Origin: Rahnella ecdela
GTDB lineage: Bacteria > Pseudomonadota > Gammaproteobacteria > Enterobacterales > Enterobacteriaceae
Assembly: GCF_019049625.1 (NCBI RefSeq)
Contig: NZ_JAFMOY010000105.1
Location: 1-47,058 of the forward strand
Length of the DNA: 47,058 bases
Reading direction: 5' to 3'
Under the pieces are notes generated by a model. The model saw only the letters and a program-made list of their open reading frames with translations. It ran no database searches and was not told the origin of the DNA. The position numbers and the translations under genes were made by a program. Below, piece by piece: positions 35,372-43,727 of the stretch (position 1 is its first letter; every line of letters starts with the position of its first letter).

Positions 35372-35704
35372 ATGAAACCGATCGTGATCCCTCCCAATTA
35401 CGTTCATACCCGAAGCACCCCCTTCTGGACAAGAGACACCGCCCCGCCGGCTATCTGGTCCCGACATCTTGATAAAGGTACCCGGCAAGGCGTCTATCCA
35501 CGCCTTTGCGTGATGCGGGGTGTGATTCGTTATTGCGGTTTTGCTAATAAAGACAGCCCTGTACCTTCCGAGACGCTGACAATGAGTGCAGGTCAGTTTG
35601 GTATTTTTCCACCTGAGACCTGGCATTGCATCGAAGCGTTGACTCCGGATGTTTTGTTTAACGTCGATTTTTTTGTTGATCCGCAGATACTGCTTGAGGA
35701 ATAA
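35372..35704 (+). CDS. yeaR: YeaR homologue (DUF1971)
   Basis: 110 residues. HTRSTPFWTRDTAP, RHLDKGTRQGVYPRLCVM, PPETWHCIEA and LFNVDFFVDP match E. coli YeaR better than the other two copies do, including the HLDKGTR segment. It is followed 3 bases later by a YoaG homologue, reproducing the yeaR-yoaG pair of E. coli, which NarL activates and NsrR represses in response to nitrate and NO. It shares a transcript with the divergent DUF1971 gene just upstream. YeaR is small and cytoplasmic, and its molecular activity is unsettled. Confidence 0.9.
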   Translation: MKPIVIPPNYVHTRSTPFWTRDTAPPAIWSRHLDKGTRQGVYPRLCVMRGVIRYCGFANKDSPVPSETLTMSAGQFGIFPPETWHCIEALTPDVLFNVDFFVDPQILLEE

Positions 35705-35707
35705 AAA

Positions 35708-36040
35708 ATGGAAATAGCTGTAGAGAACAGAGGCTACACCCTCTCCGCGACTGAGCGAAAAACGCAGGTCACTGCGGAAAAAGTATTTTTGAAACCGATG
35801 TCACTCTATATATCAGGCATAGCGAGTAAGGCCGTGGCGGAGCTGGTGGACAGTTTAGGGCCCGCTGAGGCCTGTACGCTAACTGTTACCAATAATAATA
35901 ATGGTATTTCAGTCGATAGAAATTTTTCTACGCAGACTCTGCTGACCACACCAGCAGTGGCTGCTGACGCTGTTAAAGAACTCATTAATATCGTACGCGG
36001 TTATGATGAGGAGGAAGATAATAACGTGTGTGGTTGGTAA
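35708..36040 (+). CDS. yoaG: YoaG homologue with N-terminal extension
   Basis: 110 residues; GAGGAATAAAA precedes ATG 35708. The last 56 or so residues (LTVTNNNNGISVD, TPAVAADAVKELINIVRGYD, ending NNVCGW) match YoaG, a 60-residue protein that forms a small dimer in E. coli. The first 50 residues (MEIAVENRGYTLSATERK...) are extra. A GTG start inside could give the short form, but the strong ribosome site supports the long one. It is last in the three-gene operon after YeaR, the same order as in E. coli, so nitrate and nitric oxide control is likely. Function unknown. Confidence 0.85.
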   Translation: MEIAVENRGYTLSATERKTQVTAEKVFLKPMSLYISGIASKAVAELVDSLGPAEACTLTVTNNNNGISVDRNFSTQTLLTTPAVAADAVKELINIVRGYDEEEDNNVCGW

Positions 36041-36368
36041 GATTTCGAGATACAGGTACACATCGGAACATCAACGGTTGGGGGCATTGACTCCCTCACC
36101 GAGGAAAAACATAACTTTGCATTTAACCCAGCACCGAACCGCAGTTGCCCTGCCCCCCGTTGATTAGCACACAGCAATTTAAGTAATGCCATTATCCGTG
36201 TTTAGAACAGCTACCAACTTCCTCGCCTCGCTCAGAGCGGACATCTTACCTCGTTAGCATGTCTGCTTCGTGCCAGGAGCGGATGTTGCTTACATCACGG
36301 TATGTTGGTTTATTGGGGGCAGGTCAACGCACCTCAATTGGATCTTATATAAGAGATCAACAATTTGC
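36041..36368. other. Gap with inverted-repeat-like sequence
   Basis: No gene. Near 36237-36294 lie an AGCGGACAT and, after it, GTCTGCTTCGTGCCAGGAGCGGA, a member of the repeated TTCTGGCACGAAGC family discussed at 36879-36938. Confidence 0.45.
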
Positions 36369-36701
36369 TTATTTTGGTTGATTTTTAGGTTTCCAATATT
36401 CGTCTTGAACATTAGCCCAGCAGTCGCCGCCGTGATCTCTATCTCGATACGCGTATGCTTTGGCTACACGATTAGCTGAGAAGGGAATGTAAGCCTTGTC
36501 TCTTTTAGTCATTAGCTTAATTCTGGCAACCGCTTGGCTAACAAGTTCGGGGCTTGGAGGTTTTCCATCGAAGTAACCACACAATAAACCCGCATAGCCG
36601 TTTTCAAGTTTTGGCAATGGTTTTGAACTAGCAGGCTCATCTGCGATTGCAGGTAATACGCAGAGAGAGGCTAAAAGAATAGCAAATGCATTAATTTTCA
36701 C
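36369..36701 (-). CDS. Small secreted protein of unknown function
   Basis: Start taken at GTG 36701, because AAGGA lies 7 bases upstream; an ATG two codons earlier would sit almost on the ribosome site. This gives 110 residues. KINAFAILLASLCVLPAIADE is a clear Sec signal peptide with cleavage after AIA (about residue 20). The mature part is about 90 residues with two cysteines (LLCGYFDGK and GDCWANV) that could form a disulfide. I do not recognise the family; size and layout would fit a periplasmic immunity or stress protein, but nothing nearby supports either. It stands alone between repeats. Confidence 0.65.
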   Translation of the reverse strand: MKINAFAILLASLCVLPAIADEPASSKPLPKLENGYAGLLCGYFDGKPPSPELVSQAVARIKLMTKRDKAYIPFSANRVAKAYAYRDRDHGGDCWANVQDEYWKPKNQPK

Positions 36702-37054
36702 TTCCATTTCCTTAAGATTAGAAAAATGTAATGAGCCTAATACCCAAACTTACATCTAAGCTCATGATAGCTTGAAACATTGAGGTCTCGTTCATACACA
36801 TCGTGTCACCGGTCTTAGACTCATGCTGCGATATACAGGTATAACGTTCTGTCAAATCTTCTGTGCATATCTTAACTTCCGCTTCTGGTACGAAGCAGCC
36901 CAATAAAATCCTTTTGGGCTGCTTCGTACCAGGAGCGGACGTTGATGCCTCAGTTGTACAAGTAGAAAAGCAAAGCAGAAAATAAAAGGCTTGAAATTCG
37001 ACTCTACAACTGTAGATTTAAACAGTTATTTATCCAGCAAATAGGACTTTTGAA
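36702..37054. other. Gap with long inverted repeat
   Basis: About 350 bases between divergent genes, with the 60-bp inverted repeat at 36879-36938. No further gene seen. The AT-rich run 37000-37050 probably carries the acetyltransferase promoter. Confidence 0.4.
36879..36938. repeat. Long near-perfect inverted repeat
   Basis: 25-bp arms, CCGCTTCTGGTACGAAGCAG plus CCCAA and its complement, with one mismatch and a 10-base centre. The core TTCTGG(C/T)ACGAAG also occurs at about 18055-18070 and 36267-36294, with a related piece at about 37570-37585, always between genes. It is a dispersed intergenic palindromic element, possibly a REP- or MITE-like unit. Confidence 0.85.
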
Positions 37055-37492
37055 ATGGATGGCTCGGTTGAAGAGATAAGTTTTGAGATTTGTGAAAACA
37101 CTGATGCGGAACAATCATTACCTATTGAAGAAGGGCTTAATCATTTCAACGATTTAATGACGGGAATAAGTGACCGTAAACCATTATCTGTATTAATAAA
37201 ATCGACTAAAACTGGTGAAGTACTTGGAGGAATGCAAGGACGTTCGTCACTGGGTCTCCTTTTTATAGATCTTTTCTATCTTCCGCCGGAGCTGCGGAGA
37301 ATGGGGCTTGGTACAGATATCCTCAACCGTTTCGAGGATGAAGGGCGAAGAAGGGGCTGCAGAGCTGCATTTTTGTATACGATAAGCTTTCAGGCTCCTG
37401 ATTTTTACAAAAAGCACGGTTGGGAGGAATTTGGGCGTATTGGCTGCGAGCCGGAGAGTACAAGCCGGATATTTATGAAGAAGTCCTTATAA
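37055..37492 (+). CDS. GNAT-family N-acetyltransferase
   Basis: 145 residues, with AGGA about nine bases before ATG 37055. GNAT motif A is IDLFYLPPELRRMGLGTDIL, containing the R/Q-x-x-G-x-G/A acetyl-CoA loop RRMGLG, followed by helix alpha-3 and AAFLYTISFQAPDFYKKHGW, the usual late strand and the Y/F-KKHGW end. It transfers an acetyl group from acetyl-CoA to an unknown amine in the cytoplasm. It is a single gene, not in an operon. A second acetyltransferase lies convergent downstream; the two are only distantly alike. Confidence 0.85.
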   Translation: MDGSVEEISFEICENTDAEQSLPIEEGLNHFNDLMTGISDRKPLSVLIKSTKTGEVLGGMQGRSSLGLLFIDLFYLPPELRRMGLGTDILNRFEDEGRRRGCRAAFLYTISFQAPDFYKKHGWEEFGRIGCEPESTSRIFMKKSL

Positions 37493-37630
37493 GATTCATG
37501 TTCATCTTTCAACAGGGGCATCCGTTTTTCGCTCACAGCAGACTTTCAGCGTCTGGAACTTGACTGCAGTGCGCCAGAAGCGGAAGTTACTATTAGCGCC
37601 GTTTTTAATCAATAGAGAGCACAGCAACCT

Positions 37631-38041
37631 TCACCGTCCCAAAACCAGGGCCATACCTTCACTTTTTGGGCGAACGCTTTTAAAACCGAATTTTTCATAT
37701 AGCGCTGGAACATCAGCTACGAGGGTAATATAGGCACCTTCTGACACATGTCGTTCAAACCAGTACATCAAATTCTGCATGATTTTTCGTCCCAGACCGT
37801 TTCCCTGATGCTCTGGGTCAACAGCAATATCCACAATCTCAAAGTTCAGAGCACCATCGCCAATAATTCGCCCCATCCCTACAATATGCCCAGCACACTC
37901 AATGTGCACCCCGTAACAACTTACGGGAAGTGCGCGTTTCGCAGCCTCAAGAGGACGAGGCGTTAAGCCGGCAATTACGCGTAAACGGCAGAAATCTTCT
38001 GCGGGTGGAACCGTGTCAACAAAAACGTATTTTGATTGCAT
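37631..38041 (-). CDS. GNAT-family N-acetyltransferase
   Basis: 136 residues on the minus strand. VDIAVDPEHQGNGLGRKIMQ carries the acetyl-CoA loop (QGNGLG), and ADVPALYEKFGFKSVRP is the typical C-terminal strand and Tyr-containing helix. The N-terminal half, RVIAGLTPRPLEAAKRALPV, resembles the group of small GNATs whose members begin with a short receptor-like helix pair. Substrate unknown. Convergent with the preceding acetyltransferase; no operon partner. Confidence 0.85.
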   Translation of the reverse strand: MQSKYVFVDTVPPAEDFCRLRVIAGLTPRPLEAAKRALPVSCYGVHIECAGHIVGMGRIIGDGALNFEIVDIAVDPEHQGNGLGRKIMQNLMYWFERHVSEGAYITLVADVPALYEKFGFKSVRPKSEGMALVLGR

Positions 38042-38460
38042 TTTTTAATTCCGGTACAAGGGTAATTTGCGAAAATTAACAATACGGTAACATAATTTGG
38101 ACATGGATAAAGCCTGGTGGCCGGTTTAAATGTAAAATATCACGATTTATCTGATGAACTAATAAGTGCGTATGTTGTGACATACTGATGTTGGTGGTGT
38201 CAGCCCTGAGGCCTTCGAAAAGGCCTCGCCGTGAGGACTGGAACTGTCTACCGGTTCGGGGGCACTCCACATCTATCTGCATCAATCTGTGGGGAGCTGG
38301 TCAATGGTATTTTAGTTTAAGGGGGAGCAGGTTAAACAGTCATGACGGCGCGATCGCCCATAGCGGGTACATTGACTAACCGACTGAGGGTATTTATTTC
38401 AGAAGGTTTGCTTCCCTGACTCACTTTTTTCCGTTTTCAAACTCACCCTCAGAGCACCTC
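38042..38460. other. Gap with GC-rich hairpin
   Basis: About 420 bases with no supported gene. GAGGCCTT-CGAA-AAGGCCTC at about 38208-38227 is a strong hairpin inside otherwise unassigned sequence. A 69-codon minus-strand frame crosses it without recognisable motif. Confidence 0.4.
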
Positions 38461-39381
38461 TCAGCTTTGCATGCGTACGCGCAGTTTCTCCAGCAACCAA
38501 CGCAATGCGGTATCGTTGTCGCGACGCTTGTTCCAGAGTAGAGAGAGCGTAAAGGGTGGAACTTTGAGCGGGACATCAGCGAATTGCAACCCATAATCGG
38601 ATTTCCAGCCTGCTGCCAGCCCGTGTGGCACAGTAGCCAGTGCCGGTATCTGCTGTAACAACAGTGGTAAAGATGAGAAATTTGGCGAGACGTAGCGCAC
38701 CTCTCTTTTACGCCCACAGTCAGCCAAAAGCTGATCGATTGGGCTGCTGCTTGCACCGCGATAGGAGACCAGAAGATGGTCTGTCTCACTATAGACATCG
38801 AGGTCTAACGGCGACTGGAGGGACAACTGAAACGGATGCCACACCGTGCAAAAACTCATCCGGGTAACCATTTCTCGTATCACTCCGGCGGGTACCTGCT
38901 CCACGACGGAGATCGCCACGTCGACCTTATCCTGCTGCACCTGTTCACCATCCTGGAAGGGATCGGACGCGTTGACCTGCAAGCGAATACCGGGTGCCGT
39001 TCGGGCGATATCTGCCATCATTCCTGGCATTAGCCAGCGTTCGACCCAGTCACTCATTCCGAGGCGAAACGTATGCTGGTCCTGTTCGGGGGAAAAACCC
39101 GGTACCTTAAAAATCACTTCCTGCATTTGCTCCATCACCGGCAGTAATGCCGTAAACAGAGCTTGCGCGCGTGGCGTCGGTGCCATCCCTTTTGCCGTGC
39201 GCACAAACAGTGGGTCGTTAAACATTTCGCGCAACCTTAACAGCGCGCCGCTGACCGCAGGCTGGCCCAGATGTAACTTGCTGGCTGCGCGTGAAACACT
39301 CCCCTCCCGATGCAGAACCAGTAGCACGATTAGCAGGTTAAGGTCGACCCGGTTTAAATCATTTTCCCTGATAGTATTCAT
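38461..39381 (-). CDS. LysR-family transcriptional regulator
   Basis: Start taken at ATG 39381 (MNTIRENDLNRVDLNLL), since the frame's first codon is a TTG without a better ribosome site; 306 residues. Residues about 10-70 are the LysR winged helix: LLVLHREGSVSRAASKLHLG, then QPAVSGALLRLREMFNDPLF. The rest is the effector-binding domain (TFRLGMSDWVERWLMPGM...). Divergent, with about 80 bases between starts, from a truncated MBL-fold gene; LysR proteins usually control such a divergent neighbour. The effector is unknown. The target gene is broken, so the regulator may be left without its main role. Confidence 0.88.
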   Translation of the reverse strand: MNTIRENDLNRVDLNLLIVLLVLHREGSVSRAASKLHLGQPAVSGALLRLREMFNDPLFVRTAKGMAPTPRAQALFTALLPVMEQMQEVIFKVPGFSPEQDQHTFRLGMSDWVERWLMPGMMADIARTAPGIRLQVNASDPFQDGEQVQQDKVDVAISVVEQVPAGVIREMVTRMSFCTVWHPFQLSLQSPLDLDVYSETDHLLVSYRGASSSPIDQLLADCGRKREVRYVSPNFSSLPLLLQQIPALATVPHGLAAGWKSDYGLQFADVPLKVPPFTLSLLWNKRRDNDTALRWLLEKLRVRMQS

Positions 39382-39462
39382 TATTTTAATCAATTTGAAT
39401 GATGTTGTTCGCGGCAGGATACTGTCGTCCGAACTGAAATAACAGAACTTATCGAGGATAAA

Positions 39463-39945
39463 ATGAAACTTTTGCTGACTCTGATGACCACCCTGGTGCT
39501 CTCCGCAAACGCGTTAGCTGCGCCTGTACCTGTGACCCCTCAGGATACGCAAGCACCGGGCTATTACCGCATGGTGCTGGGCAAGCTACGAATCACTGCC
39601 ATTTCCGATGGCACAGTGACGATTCCACTGGATAAATTACTTACCCATATTTCCACTGCTAAATTGCGCCAGCAACTGGCGCTGGATTCCCTGACACCGC
39701 AGGCAGAGACCTCAATCAATGCCTTCGTTATTGATAACGGCCAGCAACGCGTGTTGGTGGATGCCGGTGCAGGCGATCTATTTGGCCACAATGGCGGTCA
39801 TCTGCTTGAAAATCTGGCTGCCGCTGGCTATCCGGCGGACAGCATCGATGCAGTCCTGCTGACGCACATTCATGCTGATCACTCCGGCGGTATCTCCCGC
39901 CAGGGCAAACCTGAAGTGGTCAACAAAAACTGGCCACAGCTTTAG
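39463..39945 (+). pseudogene. Exported MBL-fold hydrolase, 3'-truncated
   Basis: 160 codons. MKLLLTLMTTLVLSANALA is a Sec signal peptide. The mature part matches periplasmic MBL-fold hydrolases (KLRITAISDGTVTIPLDKLL, FVIDNGQQRVLVDAGAG) up to the metal motif THIHADHSGG. Then, after SRQGKPEV, the frame jumps to VNKNWPQL and stops. Full-length relatives are about 300 residues and need later His and Asp residues for the second metal, so this product cannot be active. The break is a deletion of roughly half of the gene. It is divergent from the LysR gene. Confidence 0.8.
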
Positions 39946-40333
39946 AGTTTTTCCAGAACAATCATTCGAGTCGCTGAAGGACAACGGTTCTGCTTATTTA
40001 GTTCAGAAACCAGCAGATGCGTGACGGAATACTAGATTCTTTATATAACAATGGCATATATGCAAAACTTTCTCGATATAGCGGGTCAAGATCATAGGGA
40101 TGTAACCAACATGATCATGCCTGTCTGTTTTGGTAACTCTTAGTAATACGAGCCCAGTATATTATCTCAACTGCAACTGCTTCATTATATGAAGCAAAAA
40201 TTCATTTCAATTTTGATTCATCTCGCTATTCCAACAGTCCATCTCATCTCCCGAGATCTAATCAATATACTCGTCCTATACCTATTAAAAAGTCGTACCA
40301 AGACTGAGCCCCTACCTACCCTCGGGAGTTGAT
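39946..40333. other. Regulatory gap before sugar-acid operon
   Basis: About 390 bases with no gene. It contains the dyad at 40178-40196 and several ATTCATTTCAA/TTGATTCAT-like stretches that could be operators. TCGGGAG lies before ATG 40334 as a ribosome site. Confidence 0.45.
40178..40196 (+). promoter_or_regulatory. Candidate operator dyad of sugar-acid operon
   Basis: TGCTTCAT-TAT-ATGAAGCA, a perfect dyad with 8-bp arms, about 140 bases upstream of the transporter gene. The IclR-type regulator encoded at the end of the operon is the obvious candidate to bind it; IclR/KdgR sites also contain TTTCAT-like arms. Not proven. Confidence 0.45.
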
Positions 40334-41656
40334 ATGGACAATACAGAGACCCAATACGCCACAGACTACAGCGGGGCGAGAGAAAAAGTGCCAGCCCGGC
40401 GCACAGCTAAAATCATGCTGTCGGCCGGTATCGGTCATTTTATTGAATGGTTTGATTTTGGACTTTACGGAACATTAGCCACCATTATCGCGAGCAATTT
40501 TTTTGCCAGTAGCGACCCGGCAATTGCACTGCTTAAATCCTTTGCTGTTTTCGGTTCTGGCTTCTTGATGCGACCGCTTGGCGGGCTGTTCTTTGGCTCG
40601 ATGGGCGATCGTCTAGGACGGCGTAAAGTGCTGGTCACGGTCATTGTGATCACGTCAATTTCGACCTTTATAATGGGACTTTTACCCACCTGGCACCAGG
40701 TAGGCATAATCGCGCCAGTCTTACTGGTATTCACCCGTCTGATACAAGGGTTTGCCGCCGGTGGCGAAAGCTCTGGCGTGATTACTTATCTTGCGGAAAG
40801 CGCACAGCCCCACCGCAGAGCCACCTTGACATGCTGGAGTGAAAACTTCAGTTTTTTGGCCTTTGTCTGCGGTTCCGGGTTGGTTCTTTTACTCACCCAT
40901 ACCTTAGGTGAGGAAGTGATGAACGACTGGGGATGGCGCATTCCGTTTCTGCTAGCAGCGCCATTAGGTCTGGGTGGCCTGTATATGCGCCGTAACATGG
41001 AGGACTCCGCTGAGTTTCATAAACTTAAAGCCGCCGGAAAGATTGAAAAATCACCTTTGCGCACATCTCTTTCAACTTCGATGTCTGCCCTTCTGTTCTG
41101 CACAGGATTTGTGATTGTTAAAGCGGTAAGTAGCTGGGTTCTGCAATCTTTTATGCCCGGTTATCTCTCCACCTATTTGCATTACAGCCGTACCGACTCC
41201 TATTTAATTACCACCCTCGGGCTGCTCAGCGTCGCAATTTGTATGCCACTCACCGGCTATCTATCTGATCGTTGGGGACGCAGGCCACTGATGCTGATGG
41301 GATGTGGCGGATTCATTTTACTGACTTATCCGGCAATGCTGGTGATGAGCCAGGGATCAGTCGGCTCGTCCATTGCGGCGATGAGCATGCTCGGCGTCTT
41401 TGTCGCCATGTTTAATGGGGGTTGCGGCGCAGCTATGGTCGAACTGTTCCCGACCGCAATTCGTTACGGCAGTATTGCCATCGCCTATAACCTGACTGTC
41501 GCTGTCTTTGGCGGTGTAACACCATTGGCTTCAGCAAGCCTTATCACCCTAACCGGTGACCCCTTATCCCCTGCATGGTATGTGATGATCACTGCCGCAA
41601 TCTCGTTTATCGCCGTCTGGTTTGCTAAAGAAACCGCTGGAAAAATTTTGGATTAA
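40334..41656 (+). CDS. MHS-type MFS transporter, probable sugar-acid:H+ symporter
   Basis: 440 residues with twelve predicted membrane segments. GHFIEWFDFGLYGTLA in the first segment and FGSMGDRLGRRKVLV in the 2-3 loop are hallmarks of the metabolite:H+ symporter branch (ProP, KgtP and ShiA family); the second-half counterpart is GYLSDRWGRRPLML. It would import the substrate of the operon with protons across the inner membrane. It is the first gene of a tightly packed operon: its TAA overlaps an ATG of the next frame and the downstream gene's own ribosome site starts 8 bases on. The substrate, a hexonate-like acid, is inferred only from its neighbours. Confidence 0.88.
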   Translation: MDNTETQYATDYSGAREKVPARRTAKIMLSAGIGHFIEWFDFGLYGTLATIIASNFFASSDPAIALLKSFAVFGSGFLMRPLGGLFFGSMGDRLGRRKVLVTVIVITSISTFIMGLLPTWHQVGIIAPVLLVFTRLIQGFAAGGESSGVITYLAESAQPHRRATLTCWSENFSFLAFVCGSGLVLLLTHTLGEEVMNDWGWRIPFLLAAPLGLGGLYMRRNMEDSAEFHKLKAAGKIEKSPLRTSLSTSMSALLFCTGFVIVKAVSSWVLQSFMPGYLSTYLHYSRTDSYLITTLGLLSVAICMPLTGYLSDRWGRRPLMLMGCGGFILLTYPAMLVMSQGSVGSSIAAMSMLGVFVAMFNGGCGAAMVELFPTAIRYGSIAIAYNLTVAVFGGVTPLASASLITLTGDPLSPAWYVMITAAISFIAVWFAKETAGKILD

Positions 41657-41673
41657 TGTGCCCAGGAGTCGCA

Positions 41674-42837
41674 ATGAAGATAAGCCATATTGAATGTTTC
41701 CCGCTGAAAATTACGCCACAACAAGCCTATCTTGGAGGGAGTGTTGAAGGTCACAACAGCGATTATTACTATCGCCCGGAGTATCGCTGTGTCTATTCGC
41801 GAAAAATGGAAACGTGCCTGGTTAAGATCACGACCAATGAAGGGTATGTCGGTTGGGGAGAGGCGCTGGCACCGGTAGTACCTCAGGTGATCGCCGAAGT
41901 AATTAACCATCTTTTTGCCCCGTTACTGATTGGCCAGTCGCCGTTCGCCAGTGGGGTACTGAACTCTAAAATGTACGATGCCATGCGCGACCGTGGCCAT
42001 ATTACTGGCTATCACATTGATGCTATCGCCGCGGTGGATATTGCCTTGTGGGATCTGAAAGGCAAGATCCTGCAACTCCCGGTCTATCAATTACTCGGCG
42101 GCGCTTATCGCGAGACAATTCCTTGCTATGTCTCTGGGTTGCCCGAACCCGATCTACCTGCCCGCTGTCATCTTGCGAAGCAATGGCAAAACAAAGGTTT
42201 TAATGCCTTCAAACTGGCGTTGGGCTATGGGGTACGGGAAGACATCGAAAATGTGAGCGGGATTCGTGAAACGTTGGGCAACGACGCTGATATTTTTCTC
42301 GATGCCCACTGGAATTACAGTGTGGCGCAAGCCGCTGAATTGGCAGCTGCCTTGCATCCATTAGGAGTCGGTTTCCTTGAAGCCCCGCTCCTGCCTGAAG
42401 ATATTGCGGGTCACCGTGAATTGCGGGCGAAAAGTCCCGTCGCTATCGCGATCGGAGAAACCGAGCGCACTCGCTATCAGTTTAAGCCGTTCATCGAGCA
42501 ACGCGCTGCCGATATTCTGCAACCAGACGTTGGCCGTACCGGCATCAGTGAAATGATGCACATTGCTTCCATGGCTGAAGCCTGGAATCTACAGGTTGCG
42601 CCTCATCTTAGCGTCGGCTTAGGTCCTTGCATTGCCGCTTCAATCCAGGTTGCAGCCGCGATCCCTAACCTCTTTATGCTGGAGTACCAGCCACCGGTTT
42701 TTGCCATTGCTAATCAGCTACTCACCACACCACTGGTGTGTGAGCAGGGACATTACCAAAGACCTGAAGGCCACGGTCTGGGTATTGAAATTAATGAAGA
42801 ACGTGTTCGTGAATATGTCATGGGGGCAACATGTTAA
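41674..42837 (+). CDS. Enolase-superfamily sugar-acid dehydratase
   Basis: Start taken at ATG 41674, with AGGAG five bases upstream; an ATG at 41656 overlapping the previous stop is less likely. 387 residues. It has the enolase-superfamily capping domain (about 1-125) and a barrel with the metal ligands D210, E236 and E262. K180 (FKLALGYG) lies where mandelate-racemase members have KxK, but the second Lys is Ala, and D210-x-H212 plus H311 give a His-based acid/base pair as in galactonate or mannonate dehydratases. It should remove water from an aldonic or similar acid to give a 2-keto-3-deoxy acid. Downstream KDGal enzymes make a galactonate-type substrate likely. It overlaps the next gene by 7 bases. 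Confidence 0.85.
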   Translation: MKISHIECFPLKITPQQAYLGGSVEGHNSDYYYRPEYRCVYSRKMETCLVKITTNEGYVGWGEALAPVVPQVIAEVINHLFAPLLIGQSPFASGVLNSKMYDAMRDRGHITGYHIDAIAAVDIALWDLKGKILQLPVYQLLGGAYRETIPCYVSGLPEPDLPARCHLAKQWQNKGFNAFKLALGYGVREDIENVSGIRETLGNDADIFLDAHWNYSVAQAAELAAALHPLGVGFLEAPLLPEDIAGHRELRAKSPVAIAIGETERTRYQFKPFIEQRAADILQPDVGRTGISEMMHIASMAEAWNLQVAPHLSVGLGPCIAASIQVAAAIPNLFMLEYQPPVFAIANQLLTTPLVCEQGHYQRPEGHGLGIEINEERVREYVMGATC

Positions 42838-43727
42838 AGGGTAATGTGCCAATTCTGGCAACGGCATTTGATAAGCTAGGTAACGTTGATTTCACTTCAA
42901 TTGAAAAACTGGTGCGGTTCTTGTTGAGCCAGGGTATTGACGGCCTGGCGCTGTTTGGCAATGCCTCAGAAGGCTATGCGCTAACCAGTGGAGAGAAAGA
43001 AGCGCTATTCCATTGTGTAAAACGACTGACCGGAAGCTTGCCGCTGGTCGCTGCTGCGGGAGGAGCCAGCTCAGCCGTTGCCATCGAGGATATTAATCGC
43101 GTTAAGCAATGGGGCGCTCAGGTGGCGATGGTCAACCCACCCTCAGTGGTTAAACCCGGCCCGGATGAGATTTTCCATTTTTATCGCGACATCTGTCATG
43201 CCTGCGATATAGAAATAATGATCCAGGATGCGCCGATGATGACCGGGGTGACGATACCGGTCACCACGCTGGTCAAGCTTTGCCAGGCGTTTGCCGCAAT
43301 CAAATACATTAAAGTTGAACAACCGCCGACCACTCTCAAAATCACAGCGCTCAAAAATGCCCTCGGTGATAGCGTCGGCTTGTTTGGTGGGCTCAATGCC
43401 GGCTTCTTATATGAAGAGCTTCGCCGCGGCGTGATTGGCACCATGCCTGCCTGCGAGTTTCCCGATGTGATCAATGCCATTCTGCGGGCCTTTGCGCGCA
43501 ATGAACAGGAAGCACAGGCGCAATTTTATCGCTATCTTCCCTTCCTGCGTTATGGGGTTCAACCGGGTATTGGCGTAGCCATCCACAAAACCGTTTTGCA
43601 TAAAGCTGGCATTTTTGCCACGGACTACGTTCGCGAACCGGCAAAACCGATAGATGATATCACACGGGATGAACTGCAAAATCTCACTGCTGCATTGCCA
43701 CTGGCAGTCTTCGGAGCGAGCCAATGA
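42831..43727 (+). CDS. DapA/NanA-family lyase or dehydratase
   Basis: 298 residues, starting inside the end of the dehydratase gene. The family Schiff-base lysine is K161 (IKYIKVEQPP), and GNASEG (about 43-48) takes the place of the usual GTTGE carboxylate-binding loop. The catalytic tyrosine of DapA and NanA (YNxP) is replaced: here IQDAPMMTG, giving Gln132 and Asp133. That change argues against a classical aldolase mechanism and might suit a dehydratase or a modified aldolase acting on a 2-keto-3-deoxy acid. Its role overlaps on paper with the kinase-aldolase pair downstream. The stop overlaps the next start (ATGA). Confidence 0.8.
   Translation: MLKGNVPILATAFDKLGNVDFTSIEKLVRFLLSQGIDGLALFGNASEGYALTSGEKEALFHCVKRLTGSLPLVAAAGGASSAVAIEDINRVKQWGAQVAMVNPPSVVKPGPDEIFHFYRDICHACDIEIMIQDAPMMTGVTIPVTTLVKLCQAFAAIKYIKVEQPPTTLKITALKNALGDSVGLFGGLNAGFLYEELRRGVIGTMPACEFPDVINAILRAFARNEQEAQAQFYRYLPFLRYGVQPGIGVAIHKTVLHKAGIFATDYVREPAKPIDDITRDELQNLTAALPLAVFGASQ

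Noticed and set aside
38195-38290. tRNA-like or riboswitch-like structure around the GC-rich hairpin
   Set aside because: CCGGTTCGGGGG looks a little like a T-loop, but no acceptor stem or anticodon arm can be folded, and no riboswitch core is recognised.
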